A stretch of 64,000 nt of DNA from Chromohalobacter sp. 296-RDG (GCF_029889885.1 NZ_JARANY010000007.1:42294-106293), one strand, 5' to 3'. Positions 18,240-33,049 are shown, counted from the first letter of the stretch. Notes: generated by a model from the letters alone, not told the origin. Made by a program: numbers and translations.

Positions 18240-19324
18240 GAGGCCTTCTTGTTGTTGAGAACGAGGAACAGGAAGAAAGGAATGCCGACCAGCGAGGTGA
18301 TGATGCCGATGGGGATGACGGTGCCCGGGATCAGCACCTTCGACAGCACCGAGCCGATGGATAGGATCAACGCGCCGCACAGTGCTGAGCCGGGCAGGAA
18401 GAAGCGCTGATCCTCGCCCAGCAGCAGGCGGGCGATATGTGGCCCGACCAGGCCGATAAAGCCGATGGTGCCGACGAAGGCCACGGCGATGGCGGCCAGC
18501 AGCGAGACGAGTACCAGCACCTCCAGGCGCAGTGCGCGGAGCTTCACGCCTAGGCTCTCGGCCTTGGCATCGCCGAGGCGCATGGCCGTCAGGGCCCAGC
18601 CGTGGCGAGCCAGCAGTGGCATGACCGTGACCAGCACGCCGAGCGCGATCCATAGCTTGGGCCAGGTGGCCTTGGTCAGGCTGCCCATGGTCCAGAACAC
18701 CACTGCGGAGACGGCCTGCTGGCTGGCGAAGAACTGGATCAGCGCCATCAGGGCGTTGAAGATGAAGACCATGGCGATACCCAGCAGCACGATGGTCTCG
18801 ATGGTCACCCCGCGCCGCATGCTCAGCGCATGGATCGCGAAGGCGGTCAGCATGGCCATGACGAAGGCGTTGATCGGGACCATGTACTCGATCGCCGCGG
18901 GCACGATCACCACGCCGAAGGCCAGCGCCAGGGCGGCGCCGAAGCTGGCGCCGGCGGAGATCCCCAAGGTGAAGGGGCTGGCCAGCGGATTGCTGAGGAT
19001 GGTCTGCATCTGGGCGCCGGCCACCGACAGGCTGGCGCCGACCACTAGGGCCATCAGCGCCACCGGCATGCGGATCTCCCACAGGATGACGCGGGCCTGC
19101 TGGCTCACGTCATCCGGGGAGAAGAGCGCGGTGATCACTTCGCCCAGGCTGAAGCGGGCCGGCCCCAGCGCCAGGTCGATGCACAGGCTCAGGAACAGCG
19201 CCAGGGTCAGAGCGGCGAGGATCAGCTGGCGGCGGACCACCAGGGTGCGATAGAAGGTGCGGCCTTCTTCGGCTGCAGACTGCTCGGAAGGCAGGGTATC
19301 GGTACCGGTGTGCATGTCAGTCAT
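18233..19324 (-). CDS. FecCD-family ABC permease (iron siderophore or B12)
   Basis: 363 aa, about ten membrane helices. Family motifs: ARFSLGEVITALFSP, IRMPVALMALVVGASLSVAG, the GAQMQTILSNPLASPFTLG segment and the ATPase-contact stretch GTIGFIGLVGPHIARLLLG near the C terminus. A hydrophilic N-terminal extension of about 30 residues precedes the first helix. It overlaps the binding-protein gene by 8 bases (19317-19324) and the ATPase gene by 7, so the three are co-transcribed and coupled. Confidence 0.93.
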   Translation of the reverse strand: MTDMHTGTDTLPSEQSAAEEGRTFYRTLVVRRQLILAALTLALFLSLCIDLALGPARFSLGEVITALFSPDDVSQQARVILWEIRMPVALMALVVGASLSVAGAQMQTILSNPLASPFTLGISAGASFGAALALAFGVVIVPAAIEYMVPINAFVMAMLTAFAIHALSMRRGVTIETIVLLGIAMVFIFNALMALIQFFASQQAVSAVVFWTMGSLTKATWPKLWIALGVLVTVMPLLARHGWALTAMRLGDAKAESLGVKLRALRLEVLVLVSLLAAIAVAFVGTIGFIGLVGPHIARLLLGEDQRFFLPGSALCGALILSIGSVLSKVLIPGTVIPIGIITSLVGIPFFLFLVLNNKKASW

Positions 19325-20444
19325 CCTTCAGCGAGACCCAGTAGCCCGGCGTGTAGTCCACCGGCAGGAAGCGCTGGTGCAGCTCGCGCAGGGTGGCCTC
19401 GGGGTCGAGATCGGCGAACAGCTCCGGGTGGAACCACTTGGCCAGTCGCTGCACGGCGACGAAGTAGTAGGGGCTGTTGTAGAACTGGTGCCAGATGGCG
19501 TGGACGTCGTCGTTCTCCACGGCCTCTATGCCGGTCATGGCGGTGCGCTCGGTCAGCGCCTGGAGCTTGGTCCGGGCCGCGTCCATGTCGGCCCCCGGTC
19601 CTACGCCGACCCAGTCGCCGCCGGGTACATAGGCGTTCCAGTTGCCGCCGGTAACGACGACCTGGTCGGGATTGGCGGCGATGATCTGCTCCGGGTTCAG
19701 GGTACCGAAGGTGTTGGGAATGATACCGTCGGCGATGTTGCTGCCGCCGGCGATCTCGACGTACTCGCCGAAGTTGCCCGGGCCGAAGCTCATGCAGCAT
19801 TCCTCGGAGTAGCCGCCGGCACGGTCGATGAAGACCTTGGGGCGCGCGGGGTCGGCGGTCTCGATGGTCTCGGTGACCCGCGCCATCTGTGTCTCGGAGA
19901 AGTCGATGAAGGCCTCGGCCGCCTCCTGTTCGCCGAGCAGCTCGCCCATCAGCCGCATGGAGGGCGTGGTGTGCTCGAGCGGAGCCTCGCGGAAGTCCAC
20001 GTAGACGATCGGGATGCCCAGCCGGGCCAGCTTGTCGTCGTAGGCGGCATCCTCGGTGGCGGTCTTCGCCTCGAGGTTCATCAGCACCACATCGGGCTGC
20101 AGCGCGGCGGCCTGCTCGACGTCGAAGGTGCCGTCCTTGAAGCCACCGAAGGTCGGGATGTCTTCCAGTTCGGGGAACTTCGCCGCGTAGCTGGCGTAGT
20201 TGTCCGGGTCGGCCTGGGAGAAGTCCTCGCGCCAGCCCACCACGTGCTCGAACGGATTCTCCGGCTGCAGCGCGCCCAACAGGTAGATCTGGCGCCCCTC
20301 GCCGAGGATCACGCGATTCACGGGGGCGTCGACGGTGACCTGGCGGCCGGCGATGTCAGTGACGGTGATCTCTTCGGCCAGGGCGATCGTGGCAGCGAGG
20401 GCGAGGACTGCGCCGGCGGCGGCTTTCAATAGTGGGGTGGGCAT
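19317..20444 (-). CDS. Periplasmic substrate-binding protein of the FecCD-type importer
   Basis: 375 aa from the ATG at 20444, which gives a normal signal peptide (LLKAAAGAVLALAATIALA). The longer frame adds a basic, non-family N terminus. Type III binding-protein fold: ITVTDIAGRQVTVDAP at the start, then ADGIIPNTFGTLNPEQIIAANPDQVVV (in part). The paired cysteines in GYSEECCMSFGPGNFGEYV are notable. It probably binds a ferric siderophore or a related chelate. No obvious Shine-Dalgarno is seen before the chosen start, so the start is less certain than the family call. Confidence 0.86.
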   Translation of the reverse strand: MPTPLLKAAAGAVLALAATIALAEEITVTDIAGRQVTVDAPVNRVILGEGRQIYLLGALQPENPFEHVVGWREDFSQADPDNYASYAAKFPELEDIPTFGGFKDGTFDVEQAAALQPDVVLMNLEAKTATEDAAYDDKLARLGIPIVYVDFREAPLEHTTPSMRLMGELLGEQEAAEAFIDFSETQMARVTETIETADPARPKVFIDRAGGYSEECCMSFGPGNFGEYVEIAGGSNIADGIIPNTFGTLNPEQIIAANPDQVVVTGGNWNAYVPGGDWVGVGPGADMDAARTKLQALTERTAMTGIEAVENDDVHAIWHQFYNSPYYFVAVQRLAKWFHPELFADLDPEATLRELHQRFLPVDYTPGYWVSLKDD

Positions 20445-20716
20445 GGGCGGTGTCGGATTGGGTGTCTGGTTTGGAGACGATGGAGATACTAATCGATAGC
20501 GCCTCTTTTTGCGACTCATTTCTTTTCGCATTTGGATGCCAGTATGCCTGCATCGCGAGGGCGCGTCGAGTCGCGGGCGATGGAGCGCTCCATGTCGAGA
20601 CCGATCGCCTGAGGGCTTCGAGTCCCGTGTTGACGAACGGGGCGTTGCCGGTGAGTGGCGAAGGCGCATGCCATAATGGCATGCCCATTGGGTGGTTATC
20701 CTGCTAGGAGGTATTC
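20445..20716. promoter_or_regulatory. Divergent promoter region with an inverted repeat
   Basis: 272 bases between the importer operon (minus) and the DUF2218 gene (plus). A perfect 7-bp inverted repeat GCATGCC-ATAAT-GGCATGC at 20666-20684 brackets a CATAAT -10-like hexamer, 35 bases before the DUF2218 start, so a regulator could sit on it. No convincing Fur box was found upstream of the importer. Nothing else is recognised. Confidence 0.45.
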
Positions 20717-21001
20717 ATGCCTGTTTCCCACGCCGTCGTTACGACGACATCCGGTTCGCGCTATATCAATCGCCTGTGCAAGCACTGGCAGCACAAGCTG
20801 GACGTTTCCCGTGACGAGCATCAGGGGCATGTCACGTTCGACGGCGGGGTGTGCCATATGCGCGCCGAGGCGGATGCTTTGCACCTGCGCTTGGAAGCCG
20901 CAGATACGACAACCCGCGAGAGCCTCGAAGAGGTCGTGGCGGTGCATCTCAAACGGATGGCTAGCCGTGAGACGCTCGATATCGTGTGGCAGCCCGCCTG
21001 A
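20717..21001 (+). CDS. DUF2218 domain protein
   Basis: 94 aa with a strong AGGAGG 6 bases before the ATG. The pattern YINRLCKHWQHKLDV...G.C.MRAEADALHLRLEA...HLKRMASRE is that of the DUF2218 family of small proteins, often found near iron or siderophore genes. The function is unknown. Its neighbour on the other side is the FecCD-type importer, so an iron link is possible but only by context. Confidence 0.82.
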   Translation: MPVSHAVVTTTSGSRYINRLCKHWQHKLDVSRDEHQGHVTFDGGVCHMRAEADALHLRLEAADTTTRESLEEVVAVHLKRMASRETLDIVWQPA

Positions 21002-21011
21002 GCTGATATAG

Positions 21012-21926
<915 letters not shown>

Positions 21927-22014
21927 TCTGCGATCAGAAAATCGCGTATAATCGAGCCAATTTGGCCAAGTAAATGCATTGATGGCCACAGGGATTCGAG
22001 CGAATGACAAAAAG

Positions 22015-22058
22015 GCGGGATGAAACCGGGCTTCTTTCAGGTTTCGTCCCGCTTTTTT
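22015..22058 (+). terminator. Terminator between dapB and carA
   Basis: 13-bp stem (22015-22027 / 22040-22052, one G-U pair) followed by six T (22053-22058). A strong intrinsic terminator that separates dapB from the carAB-greA unit. Confidence 0.9.
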
Positions 22059-22169
22059 ACGACCCGCGAGTAGCGGTCGTCAATACTCTCAGTGCTCCTT
22101 GAATACGAGGGGCTCGGCGATACGCCGGCCCCGGCCCAGACGCGCGCATGACAAGGGGAGGACGTTGCG

Positions 22170-23327
22170 TTGATCAGACCCGCGATATTGGCCTTGGAAG
22201 ACGGCAGCGTATTTCATGGCAGTGCCATCGGAGCCGATGGACAAACCAGTGGTGAGGTGGTTTTCAATACAGCCATGACTGGCTATCAGGAAATCCTTAC
22301 CGACCCCTCCTACACGCGACAGATCGTTACCCTCACTTACCCTCACATCGGCAATACCGGCGTCAATGCCGAGGACATCGAGTCCGCCGCCATTGCGGCG
22401 GCCGGTCTGGTGATCCGCGATTTGCCGCTCATGGCCAGCAACTTCCGCAGTGAGGAGGGCCTCGACGAGTACCTCAAGCGTGCCAACGTGCTGGGCATCG
22501 CCGATATCGATACACGGCGCCTGACGCGGCTTTTGCGCGACAAGGGCGCGCAGAACGGCGCGATCCTGGCGGGTAGCGAGGCCGAGGGCGAGGATGCCGT
22601 CGAGCGGGCCTTGGCCGCGGCGCGTGCCTTTCCCGGCCTCAAAGGCATGGATCTCGCCAAGGAAGTGAGCTGTCGCGACACTTACGAGTGGAACGAAGGT
22701 GAATGGGCGCTGGGCAGCGGCTACGCTGATGCGGCCGGCCCTGATGGCAAAGCTGAGCGCCCTTTCCACGTGGTGGCGTACGACTATGGGGCGAAGTTCA
22801 ACATCCTGCGCATGCTGGCCTCGCGCGGTTGCCGCCTGACGGTTGTGCCGGCGCAGACCTCGGCCGCCGAAGTGCTGGCGATGAGTCCCGATGGTGTCTT
22901 CCTGGCCAATGGGCCTGGCGATCCTGAGCCTTGTGATTACGCCATCGCGGCGATCCGCGAAGTCATCGACGCCGGTGTGCCGCTGTTCGGCATCTGTCTG
23001 GGACATCAGTTGCTGGGGTTGGCCTCCGGGGCGCGCACGATGAAGATGAACAATGGCCATCATGGTGCCAACCATCCGGTCGAGGATCTCGACACCGGCC
23101 GGGTGATGATCACCAGCCAGAATCACGGCTTCGCGGTCGACGAGGCGAGTCTGCCGGCCAATGTACGGGCCACGCACCGTTCGTTGTTCGATGGCACGTT
23201 GCAGGGCATCGAACGTACCGATTGCTCGGCGTTCAGCTTTCAGGGGCACCCCGAGGCCAGCCCCGGCCCGCGCGATGTCGCGCCGCTATTCGACCGTTTC
23301 ATCGCGTTGATGCAAGCGCGTCGCTAA
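22170..23327 (+). CDS. carA: CarA, carbamoyl-phosphate synthase small (glutaminase) subunit
   Basis: 385 aa. The start is TTG at 22170, supported by GGGGAGG 8 bases upstream and by the family start [16 protein letters not shown]. Class I glutaminase nucleophile in [14 protein letters not shown] and the His/Glu pair in [11 protein letters not shown]. It passes ammonia from glutamine to CarB for arginine and pyrimidine synthesis. The rare start codon may limit its expression. Confidence 0.97.
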   Translation: MIRPAILALEDGSVFHGSAIGADGQTSGEVVFNTAMTGYQEILTDPSYTRQIVTLTYPHIGNTGVNAEDIESAAIAAAGLVIRDLPLMASNFRSEEGLDEYLKRANVLGIADIDTRRLTRLLRDKGAQNGAILAGSEAEGEDAVERALAAARAFPGLKGMDLAKEVSCRDTYEWNEGEWALGSGYADAAGPDGKAERPFHVVAYDYGAKFNILRMLASRGCRLTVVPAQTSAAEVLAMSPDGVFLANGPGDPEPCDYAIAAIREVIDAGVPLFGICLGHQLLGLASGARTMKMNNGHHGANHPVEDLDTGRVMITSQNHGFAVDEASLPANVRATHRSLFDGTLQGIERTDCSAFSFQGHPEASPGPRDVAPLFDRFIALMQARR

Positions 23328-23399
23328 GGCCGCGCCTCCGCACATCGGAGGCGCTTTCACGTTGAGCCGTCGTCAGTCACCAAGTTAGCGGGAATCGTC

Positions 23400-26626
<3,227 letters not shown>

Positions 26627-26630
<4 letters not shown>

Positions 26631-27103
26631 ACAAGGTCCCGATGACCGTCGCAGGTGAGAAAAGCCTGCGAGAGGAGCTCGAGCACCTCAAGAGCGTGGA
26701 CCGCCCGCAGGTGATCCAAGCCATCGCCGAGGCGCGCGAGCACGGTGATCTCAAGGAAAACGCCGAATACCACGCGGCGCGCGAGCAGCAAGGATTTATC
26801 GAGGGGCGTATACAGGAAATCGAAGGCAAGCTGTCTGCGTCCCAGGTGATCGACGTCACCAAATTGCCCAAGACCGGCAAGGTGATTTTTGGCGTGACGG
26901 TCGAGTTGATCAACCTTCAAAACGACGAGGAAGTGCGCTACCGGATCGTCGGCGAGGATGAGGCCGACATCAAGGAAGGGCGGATTTCCGTGACCTCGCC
27001 GATCGCGCGTGCGCTGATCGGCAAGGACGAAGGTGATACGGTGTTGGTACGTACGCCGGGCGGCGATGTCGAGTACGAGGTTGCCGGGGTCGAGCACCTG
27101 TAA
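26627..27103 (+). CDS. greA: GreA, transcript cleavage factor
   Basis: 158 aa. N-terminal coiled coil with the acidic tip [17 protein letters not shown] (catalytic D and E that enter the RNA polymerase channel) and a C-terminal FKBP-like domain ending [19 protein letters not shown]. It rescues backtracked RNA polymerase. The ATGA overlap with carB shows coupling. Confidence 0.97.
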
Positions 27104-27115
27104 CCCGGCTGCGCC

Positions 27116-27371
27116 GGAAGTTGGAAGTTATTAGCTGGAAGAGCGGCGCTACGCGCCTGGAAGAAAGATCAAAAGCCAAACCCAAAACAGAACTGTAGTG
27201 GTTTGATCTTGGCTTCTAGCTCCTAACGAAAGATGCCAGCGACGATATTTCGTCGCTGGCATCTTTTCGTCCAGGGGTGCATCCGGATTCTCGAAGCTCA
27301 AATCGGGTTTTGCTGTTTCTTCCGACTTCCAGGCGCGAAGCGCCGTTCTTATAACTTCAAGCTCCGGGCAC
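27116..27371. repeat. Imperfect inverted-repeat mosaic between greA and yhbY
   Basis: The segment 27116-27166 (words GGAAGTTGGAAGTTAT, AGCTGGAAG, GGCGCTACGCGCCTGGAAG) recurs inverted at 27325-27371 (read on the minus strand: CTTGAAGTTAT, GGCGCTTCGCGCCTGGAAG). Between them GATCAAA and AAGCCAA words also occur in both orientations (27167-27180 and 27201-27215). Such word mosaics look like REP-type intergenic elements. They flank the greA terminator. No other copy was found in this window. Confidence 0.65.
27229..27267. terminator. greA/yhbY bidirectional terminator
   Basis: A 16-bp stem (27229-27244 / 27251-27266) with loop ATATTT, AAA on one side and TTTT on the other, between two converging genes and at the centre of the inverted-repeat mosaic. 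Confidence 0.88.
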
Positions 27372-27382
27372 CGCCCGGCCGC

Positions 27383-27709
27383 TCAGCGCCGTCCGTGATG
27401 GTTCTCGAAGCGCTGGATGTTGGATAGCTTGGGGTTGACCCGTGGATTGCGGCGATAAATCAGCGCAACCTTGCCGATCGTCTGGACGAGTTCGCTGTGG
27501 CTGGCCTCGGTCAATTCGTCGATCACGGTTTGGCGGGCGCCGCGATCGCCGATGGCGAGCTTGACCTTGATCAGTTCGTGATCTTCCAGGGCGCGAGCGA
27601 GCTCGGCCAAGACGCCTTCGCTCAGCCCGTTTTCCGAGACCGTTACCACGGGGTTCAAGTGGTGGCCGATGCTGCGAAATGCTTTCTTTTGTGCCTGTGA
27701 CAAGCTCAT
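27383..27709 (-). CDS. yhbY: YhbY, CRM-domain RNA-binding protein
   Basis: 108 aa, one CRM domain: LSQAQKKAFRSIGHHLNPVV at the start and the conserved GDRGARQTVIDELTEA and GKVALIYRRNP stretches. It associates with pre-50S subunits and is a ribosome-assembly factor. It is divergent from rlmE, another 50S-related gene, as in E. coli. Confidence 0.95.
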   Translation of the reverse strand: MSLSQAQKKAFRSIGHHLNPVVTVSENGLSEGVLAELARALEDHELIKVKLAIGDRGARQTVIDELTEASHSELVQTIGKVALIYRRNPRVNPKLSNIQRFENHHGRR

Positions 27710-27966
27710 GGTATCGTGACTGTTCCGGGTTGGCGGACACTCGGCGTTTTGCCGAGGGCGTTATCTGAATGCGGCCAAGCCGCAGACTGGCGCAACTGCT
27801 GTCGATCGTTCTGGCCTTGTGGCTAGACCATGAAGTGTGGCGCCGAAAAAAGATGGAACATGTCATGTTACGGGGAAAGCGGCGTCTTGGAAAGGCCGTG
27901 CCGCCCGCTCAGCTAGCCCGCCCTGCCTTCCGGACGAGTTTTGACCGCTATCGATTTAGGTGATCC
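27710..27966. other. Divergent yhbY/rlmE promoter region
   Basis: 257 bases holding the promoters of the two divergent genes. No conserved small gene or clear regulatory site is seen. Confidence 0.4.
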
Positions 27967-28599
27967 GTGGCACGTTCCTCGCATACTAGCAAGCGCTCGG
28001 CCTCTTGGCTCAAGGAGCACTTTGACGATCACTACGTGCAGCGCTCGTGGCAAGATGGTTATCGTTCGCGGGCGAGTTACAAGCTACTCGAACTCGATGC
28101 CAAGGATGCGCTGCTCAAGCCGGGCATGACTGTCATTGATCTTGGCGCCGCACCAGGCGGATGGAGCCAGGTTGCCGCCGATAAGGTCGGAGCCAAGGGT
28201 TGTGTGGTGGCGTCGGATATTCTGGAGGTGGATGCGCTGGCCGGAGTGACGTTCGTACAGGGTGACTTCACTGAAATGGATGTGCTGGAGCGAATTCTTG
28301 CCGCCTTGGAAGGGCGTCGTGTCGACCTTGTGTTGTCCGATATGGCCCCCAATATGAGTGGTATGGCGGCCATCGATCAGCCCCAGGCGATGTATCTCGT
28401 CGAGCTGGCGCTGGATCTGGCGCGCCAAACTTTATCGCCTGGTGGGCGCTTTGTGGCCAAGGTTTTCCAGGGAGAAGGGTTCGATGCATATTTGAAAGAG
28501 CTGCGCAGCAGCTTTCGCAAGGTGACGACTCGCAAGCCGGAGGCCTCGCGGGCCCGTTCGCGCGAAGTCTATCTGCTTGCAGAAGGATTCCACGGCTGA
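27967..28599 (+). CDS. rlmE: RlmE, 23S rRNA U2552 2'-O-methyltransferase
   Basis: 210 aa from a GTG start. The SAM motif [17 protein letters not shown] and the residues of the K-D-K-E tetrad are visible ([41 protein letters not shown]). It is the heat-shock-inducible FtsJ/RrmJ of E. coli that completes 50S assembly, and it precedes ftsH as there. Confidence 0.97.
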   Translation: MARSSHTSKRSASWLKEHFDDHYVQRSWQDGYRSRASYKLLELDAKDALLKPGMTVIDLGAAPGGWSQVAADKVGAKGCVVASDILEVDALAGVTFVQGDFTEMDVLERILAALEGRRVDLVLSDMAPNMSGMAAIDQPQAMYLVELALDLARQTLSPGGRFVAKVFQGEGFDAYLKELRSSFRKVTTRKPEASRARSREVYLLAEGFHG

Positions 28600-28737
28600 G
28601 CTTGTGTCCATGGGACTGGCCCTCAGGCGTATCGGCTCGATAGTCATAATGACTTGGTAGTCGGAACGCTTCTTGTGGTGTAGTGTCTAAATTATGGTCC
28701 TGCTTGGCAGACAGTTGCATGCAATGAGGGTATTCCC

Positions 28738-30702
28738 TTGAACGACATGGCGAAGAACCTGATCCTCTGGTTGGTCATCGCGGCAGTGTTGCTGACGGTG
28801 TTCAACAACTTCAGTTCCGACAGCTCGCCTCAGGCGATGAGCTACTCTCAATTCGTCGAGCAGGTGCAGAATGACCGAGTGAGCAATGTAACCATCGAAG
28901 GTTACACGGTCACGGGGGAGCGTGATGATGGCACGCAATTCCAGACGATCCGTCCGGCGGCGCAAGATCCTAAGCTGATGGATGATCTACTGGCGCACGA
29001 CGTCAGTGTAGTGGGTAAGCAGCCAGAGGAGCAGAGCCTGTGGACGCGCCTGCTCGTTGCCAGTTTCCCGATTCTGATCATTCTGGCGATCTTCATCTTC
29101 TTCATGCGTCAAATGCAGGGGGGCGCTGGCGGTAAGAGCGGCCCCATGAGCTTCGGTAAGTCCAAAGCCAAGCTGCTGACCCAAGATCAGATCAAGACCA
29201 CTTTCGCCGACGTGGCCGGTTGTGACGAAGCCAAGGAAGAAGTCGAAGAGCTCGTCGACTTCCTCAAGGACCCCAGCAAGTTCCAGCGCTTGGGTGGGCA
29301 GATTCCTCGCGGTGTCTTGATGGTGGGGCCGCCGGGTACGGGTAAGACGTTGTTGGCCAAGTCGATTTCTGGCGAGGCCAATGTGCCGTTCTTCTCGATC
29401 TCGGGTTCCGACTTCGTGGAGATGTTCGTCGGCGTAGGGGCATCGCGTGTCCGCGATATGTTCGAGCAAGCCAAGAAGCAGGCCCCGTGCATCATCTTCA
29501 TCGACGAAATCGACGCCGTCGGGCGTTCGCGTGGCGCCGGTATGGGAGGCGGCAACGACGAACGCGAGCAGACGCTCAACCAGCTATTGGTCGAGATGGA
29601 TGGTTTCGAAGCCAACGAAGGCATCATCGTCATCGCCGCGACCAACCGTCCCGATGTGCTCGATCCCGCACTGACACGTCCAGGCCGTTTCGACCGTCAG
29701 GTCGTGGTGGGGCTTCCCGATATCCGCGGTCGCGAGCACATTCTCGGTGTGCATCTACGTAAGGTGCCACTGGCAGATGATGTTCACTCGACCCTCATTG
29801 CACGCGGGACGCCGGGTTTCTCTGGTGCCGATCTGGCCAACCTGGTCAACGAGGCGGCATTGTTCGCGGCGCGTCGCAACAGGCGTCTGGTGGGCATGGA
29901 CGAGCTCGAGATGGCCAAGGACAAGATCCTGATGGGCGCTGAAAAACGCTCGATGGCCATGTCCGAGAAGGAAAAGAGCAACACCGCGTATCACGAGTCG
30001 GGCCATGCCATCATCGGGCTCTTGATGCCTGAGCACGATCCGGTCTACAAGGTGACGATCATCCCGCGCGGTCATGCGCTGGGCGTGACGATGTTCCTTC
30101 CGGAAGAAGACCGATATAGCCTCTCGCGGCAGCAAATCATCAGTCAGATCTGCTCGTTGTTCGGCGGCCGGCTTGCCGAAGAGATGACGCTGGGGCCGAA
30201 TGGCGTCACAACGGGGGCATCCAACGACATCAAGCGCGCTACCGAGCTGGCCCATAACATGGTAGCCAAGTGGGGGCTCTCCGAGGAAATGGGACCGCTG
30301 ATGTACGATGAGGACGAGTCTCACCAGTTCTTGGGTGGTTCTGGCCAAGGTGGCAAGCTCAAATCTGGCGAGACCACGACACGACTCGACAAGGAAGTCC
30401 GTCGGATCATCGACGAGTGCTACTCCAAGGCGCGCCAGCTTTTGGAAGACAATCGCGACAAGCTCGACCTGATGGCCGAATCGTTGATGCAGTACGAAAC
30501 CATCGACGCCAACCAGCTTCGCGACATCATGGAAGGTCGTAAGCCGCGTCCTCCCGAAGACTGGGACGACAAGGGGCCGACTACCGGGTCGGGTCACGCG
30601 GCGGGCACGTCGTCGGATGAAGAATCCGACACCGGCAGTGACGAAGATGACGATGCGCGTCGTCGTCCGTCTGATCCATTGGGCGGGCCGGCCGGCCACT
30701 AA
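28738..30702 (+). CDS. ftsH: FtsH, membrane AAA+ zinc protease
   Basis: 654 aa. The frame opens with TTG at 28738 ([18 protein letters not shown]) with GAGGG upstream; an ATG at 28747 is an alternative and matches E. coli. Two membrane segments (about residues 5-23 and 98-118) frame a periplasmic domain. Walker A GPPGTGKT, Walker [12 protein letters not shown], second region of homology, and the zinc site HESGH near residue 421. It degrades sigma-32, LpxC and membrane proteins. The tail is acidic and disordered. Confidence 0.97.
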   Translation: MNDMAKNLILWLVIAAVLLTVFNNFSSDSSPQAMSYSQFVEQVQNDRVSNVTIEGYTVTGERDDGTQFQTIRPAAQDPKLMDDLLAHDVSVVGKQPEEQSLWTRLLVASFPILIILAIFIFFMRQMQGGAGGKSGPMSFGKSKAKLLTQDQIKTTFADVAGCDEAKEEVEELVDFLKDPSKFQRLGGQIPRGVLMVGPPGTGKTLLAKSISGEANVPFFSISGSDFVEMFVGVGASRVRDMFEQAKKQAPCIIFIDEIDAVGRSRGAGMGGGNDEREQTLNQLLVEMDGFEANEGIIVIAATNRPDVLDPALTRPGRFDRQVVVGLPDIRGREHILGVHLRKVPLADDVHSTLIARGTPGFSGADLANLVNEAALFAARRNRRLVGMDELEMAKDKILMGAEKRSMAMSEKEKSNTAYHESGHAIIGLLMPEHDPVYKVTIIPRGHALGVTMFLPEEDRYSLSRQQIISQICSLFGGRLAEEMTLGPNGVTTGASNDIKRATELAHNMVAKWGLSEEMGPLMYDEDESHQFLGGSGQGGKLKSGETTTRLDKEVRRIIDECYSKARQLLEDNRDKLDLMAESLMQYETIDANQLRDIMEGRKPRPPEDWDDKGPTTGSGHAAGTSSDEESDTGSDEDDDARRRPSDPLGGPAGH

Positions 30703-30722
30703 TATCAATCTTGTGTCATCTT

Positions 30723-30753
30723 CCAACGGGCGCCGCATAGCGGCGCCCGTTGG
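30723..30753 (+). terminator. Terminator-like hairpin after ftsH
   Basis: A perfect 13-bp stem (30723-30735 / 30741-30753) with loop CATAG, 20 bases after the ftsH stop. The T tract is short, so some read-through into folP is likely. Confidence 0.7.
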
Positions 30754-30824
30754 CGTTTGGGGTGTGCTTACACTCCGACCGCCGCATGGTAAGGTAGCAG
30801 TTTGACATTGCAACGGCCCTGATC

Positions 30825-31691
30825 ATGCAAGACCGATACGATACGCCCACGCAGCTGCGCTGTGGGCGCCATCAGCTCGACCTCTCTTACCCCCGCGTCA
30901 TGGGGGTCCTCAATGTCACGCCCGATTCGTTTTCCGACGGTGGCCGCCATAACGCACTGGATGAGGCTGTGCGTCGTGCCGAAAACATGCTGGCCGAGGG
31001 TGCGGCGATCATCGACATCGGTGGTGAGTCGACACGCCCGGGCGCTTCGCCGGTGCCGCTTCAGGAAGAGCTGGATCGCGTGCTGCCGGTGGTGGAGCGT
31101 TTGGTCAACGAGCTAGATGCACTGGTGTCGCTGGATACCAGTCGCGGCGAAGTGATGCGTGAGGCGGCGTCGCGGGGTGCGGGCATGATCAATGATGTGC
31201 GCAGTTTGCGCTGGCCCGGCGCGCTGGAGGCTGCGGCGATGAGCGGCCTTCCGGTGTGCGTGATGCATATGCTGGGTGAGCCTACCGACATGCAGCGAGC
31301 ACCGCATTACGAGGTGCCGATCGAAGAGGCAGTGGCCGCGTTCCTCGAGACGCGTATCGCTGAATGCGAAGCGGTGGGGATTCGACGCGACCAGTTGGTA
31401 CTCGATCCAGGCTTTGGTTTCGGCAAGCGTGTCGAACATAATCTGCGGTTGCTGAATCGTATGCAACCATTGACTGATTTTGGGCTCCCCATACTGGCTG
31501 GCATGTCACGCAAGAGTATGATTGGCAAAGTGCTGGCGCGTCCCGTCGAGGAACGCCTGCCGGGCGGCCTGGCGCTCGCCACGATGGCGGTGGAGCGTGG
31601 GGCGCGTATCGTGCGTGTTCACGATGTGGGATCGACGGTGGATGCGGTCAATATGACTTGGGCAGTGCTACAGGAAGGCTCCGACGCATGA
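30825..31691 (+). CDS. folP: FolP, dihydropteroate synthase
   Basis: 288 aa. Signature segments [16 protein letters not shown] and [13 protein letters not shown], plus the later [13 protein letters not shown] and GMSRKSMIG. It condenses pABA with the pterin pyrophosphate made via FolK (encoded at 48.3-48.8 kb) and is the sulfonamide target. The stop overlaps the glmM start (ATGA). Confidence 0.97.
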   Translation: MQDRYDTPTQLRCGRHQLDLSYPRVMGVLNVTPDSFSDGGRHNALDEAVRRAENMLAEGAAIIDIGGESTRPGASPVPLQEELDRVLPVVERLVNELDALVSLDTSRGEVMREAASRGAGMINDVRSLRWPGALEAAAMSGLPVCVMHMLGEPTDMQRAPHYEVPIEEAVAAFLETRIAECEAVGIRRDQLVLDPGFGFGKRVEHNLRLLNRMQPLTDFGLPILAGMSRKSMIGKVLARPVEERLPGGLALATMAVERGARIVRVHDVGSTVDAVNMTWAVLQEGSDA

Positions 31692-33049
31692 CACGACGCT
31701 ATTTTGGAACTGATGGTATTCGCGGCACGGTGGGGGAGCCTCCCATTACCGCTGATTTCGTTTTGAAACTGGGCTGGGCGATGGGCCGCGTGCTGTCACG
31801 CCACACGGGACGCAAGTCGCGTGCCAAGGTGTTGATCGGTAAGGATACGCGGATTTCGGGTTATATGTTCGAGTCTGCTCTGGAAGCGGGACTATCGGCG
31901 GCAGGGGTCGATGTATCCTTGCTGGGACCGATGCCCACGCCGGGTATCGCGTACCTGACACGGACCTTTCGTGCCGATGCAGGAATCGTCATTTCCGCGT
32001 CGCACAATCCGTTTCAGGATAACGGCATTAAGTTCTTCTCCGCCGAGGGCGTCAAGCTTGCCGATGCCGTCGAGGAAGAGATCGAAGCGGAACTCGAGCA
32101 GCCGCTATCAACGGTTGCACCGGCGGATTTGGGTAAGGCGCTGCGTATCGCGGATGCTGCGGGGCGTTACATCGAATTCTGCAAGTCCACGGTGCCCGAC
32201 CGCCTGACGCTGGAAGGCCTGAAAGTGGTGCTGGATTGCGCGCATGGGGCGACTTATCACATCGCACCTAGCGTATTGCGTGAACTGGGCGCCGATGTCA
32301 GCTTGCTTGGTGCCGACCCGGATGGGCTCAACATCAACCAGGGTGTGGGGTCCACGCATCCCGACGCTTTGCGCGCGGCGGTGATTGAGCGTGGCGCCGA
32401 TCTCGGCATGGCGTTGGACGGCGATGGCGACCGCGTGATTCTTGTGGATGCCGAGGGGCATGAGGTTGACGGCGACGATATTCTTTATCTGATCGCTCGT
32501 GACCGGAAGATGCGCGATATGCTGGGCGGCGGCGTGGTCGGAACGCTGATGTCCAACTTCGGTCTTGCGGCTGCGCTGGAAGCCTTGGGTATTCCCTTCG
32601 AGCGGGCCAAAGTTGGGGACCGCTACGTGATGGAGCGTTTGGCGGCCAACGGCTGGCAGCTGGGTGGCGAGTCCTCCGGGCACATAGTCTGCGGCCATGT
32701 GCAGTCGACCGGTGATGGCATCGTATCGGCGCTTCAGGTGCTGGCGATCATGGTGCGTGAGTCATCGTCGCTGTCGGGCCTGCTCAAGGGTTTCGAGAAA
32801 GCGCCGCAAGCGTTGATCAACGTACGCTTGCCTCCCGATGTCGACAACGATGCGCTATTGGTCAATGAACAGGTGCGTCATGCCGTCGCCTCGGTCGAGG
32901 CGGAGCTGGGCAACGAAGGACGTGTGTTGTTACGGCCCTCGGGCACCGAACCCTTGATCCGGGTCATGGTTGAAGGGCGCCCCCATTTCGACGTTGACGC
33001 GTTAGCCAAGTGTATTGCGGACGATATCGAGGGGCAAATGGCACGCTGA
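31688..33049 (+). CDS. glmM: GlmM, phosphoglucosamine mutase
   Basis: 453 aa from the ATG at 31688 that overlaps the folP stop. Starts [15 protein letters not shown]; phosphoserine loop [16 protein letters not shown] at about residue 100; metal loop [12 protein letters not shown]; sugar-binding [10 protein letters not shown]. It turns glucosamine-6-phosphate into the 1-phosphate for UDP-GlcNAc, hence for peptidoglycan and LPS. Confidence 0.98.
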   Translation: MTRRYFGTDGIRGTVGEPPITADFVLKLGWAMGRVLSRHTGRKSRAKVLIGKDTRISGYMFESALEAGLSAAGVDVSLLGPMPTPGIAYLTRTFRADAGIVISASHNPFQDNGIKFFSAEGVKLADAVEEEIEAELEQPLSTVAPADLGKALRIADAAGRYIEFCKSTVPDRLTLEGLKVVLDCAHGATYHIAPSVLRELGADVSLLGADPDGLNINQGVGSTHPDALRAAVIERGADLGMALDGDGDRVILVDAEGHEVDGDDILYLIARDRKMRDMLGGGVVGTLMSNFGLAAALEALGIPFERAKVGDRYVMERLAANGWQLGGESSGHIVCGHVQSTGDGIVSALQVLAIMVRESSSLSGLLKGFEKAPQALINVRLPPDVDNDALLVNEQVRHAVASVEAELGNEGRVLLRPSGTEPLIRVMVEGRPHFDVDALAKCIADDIEGQMAR

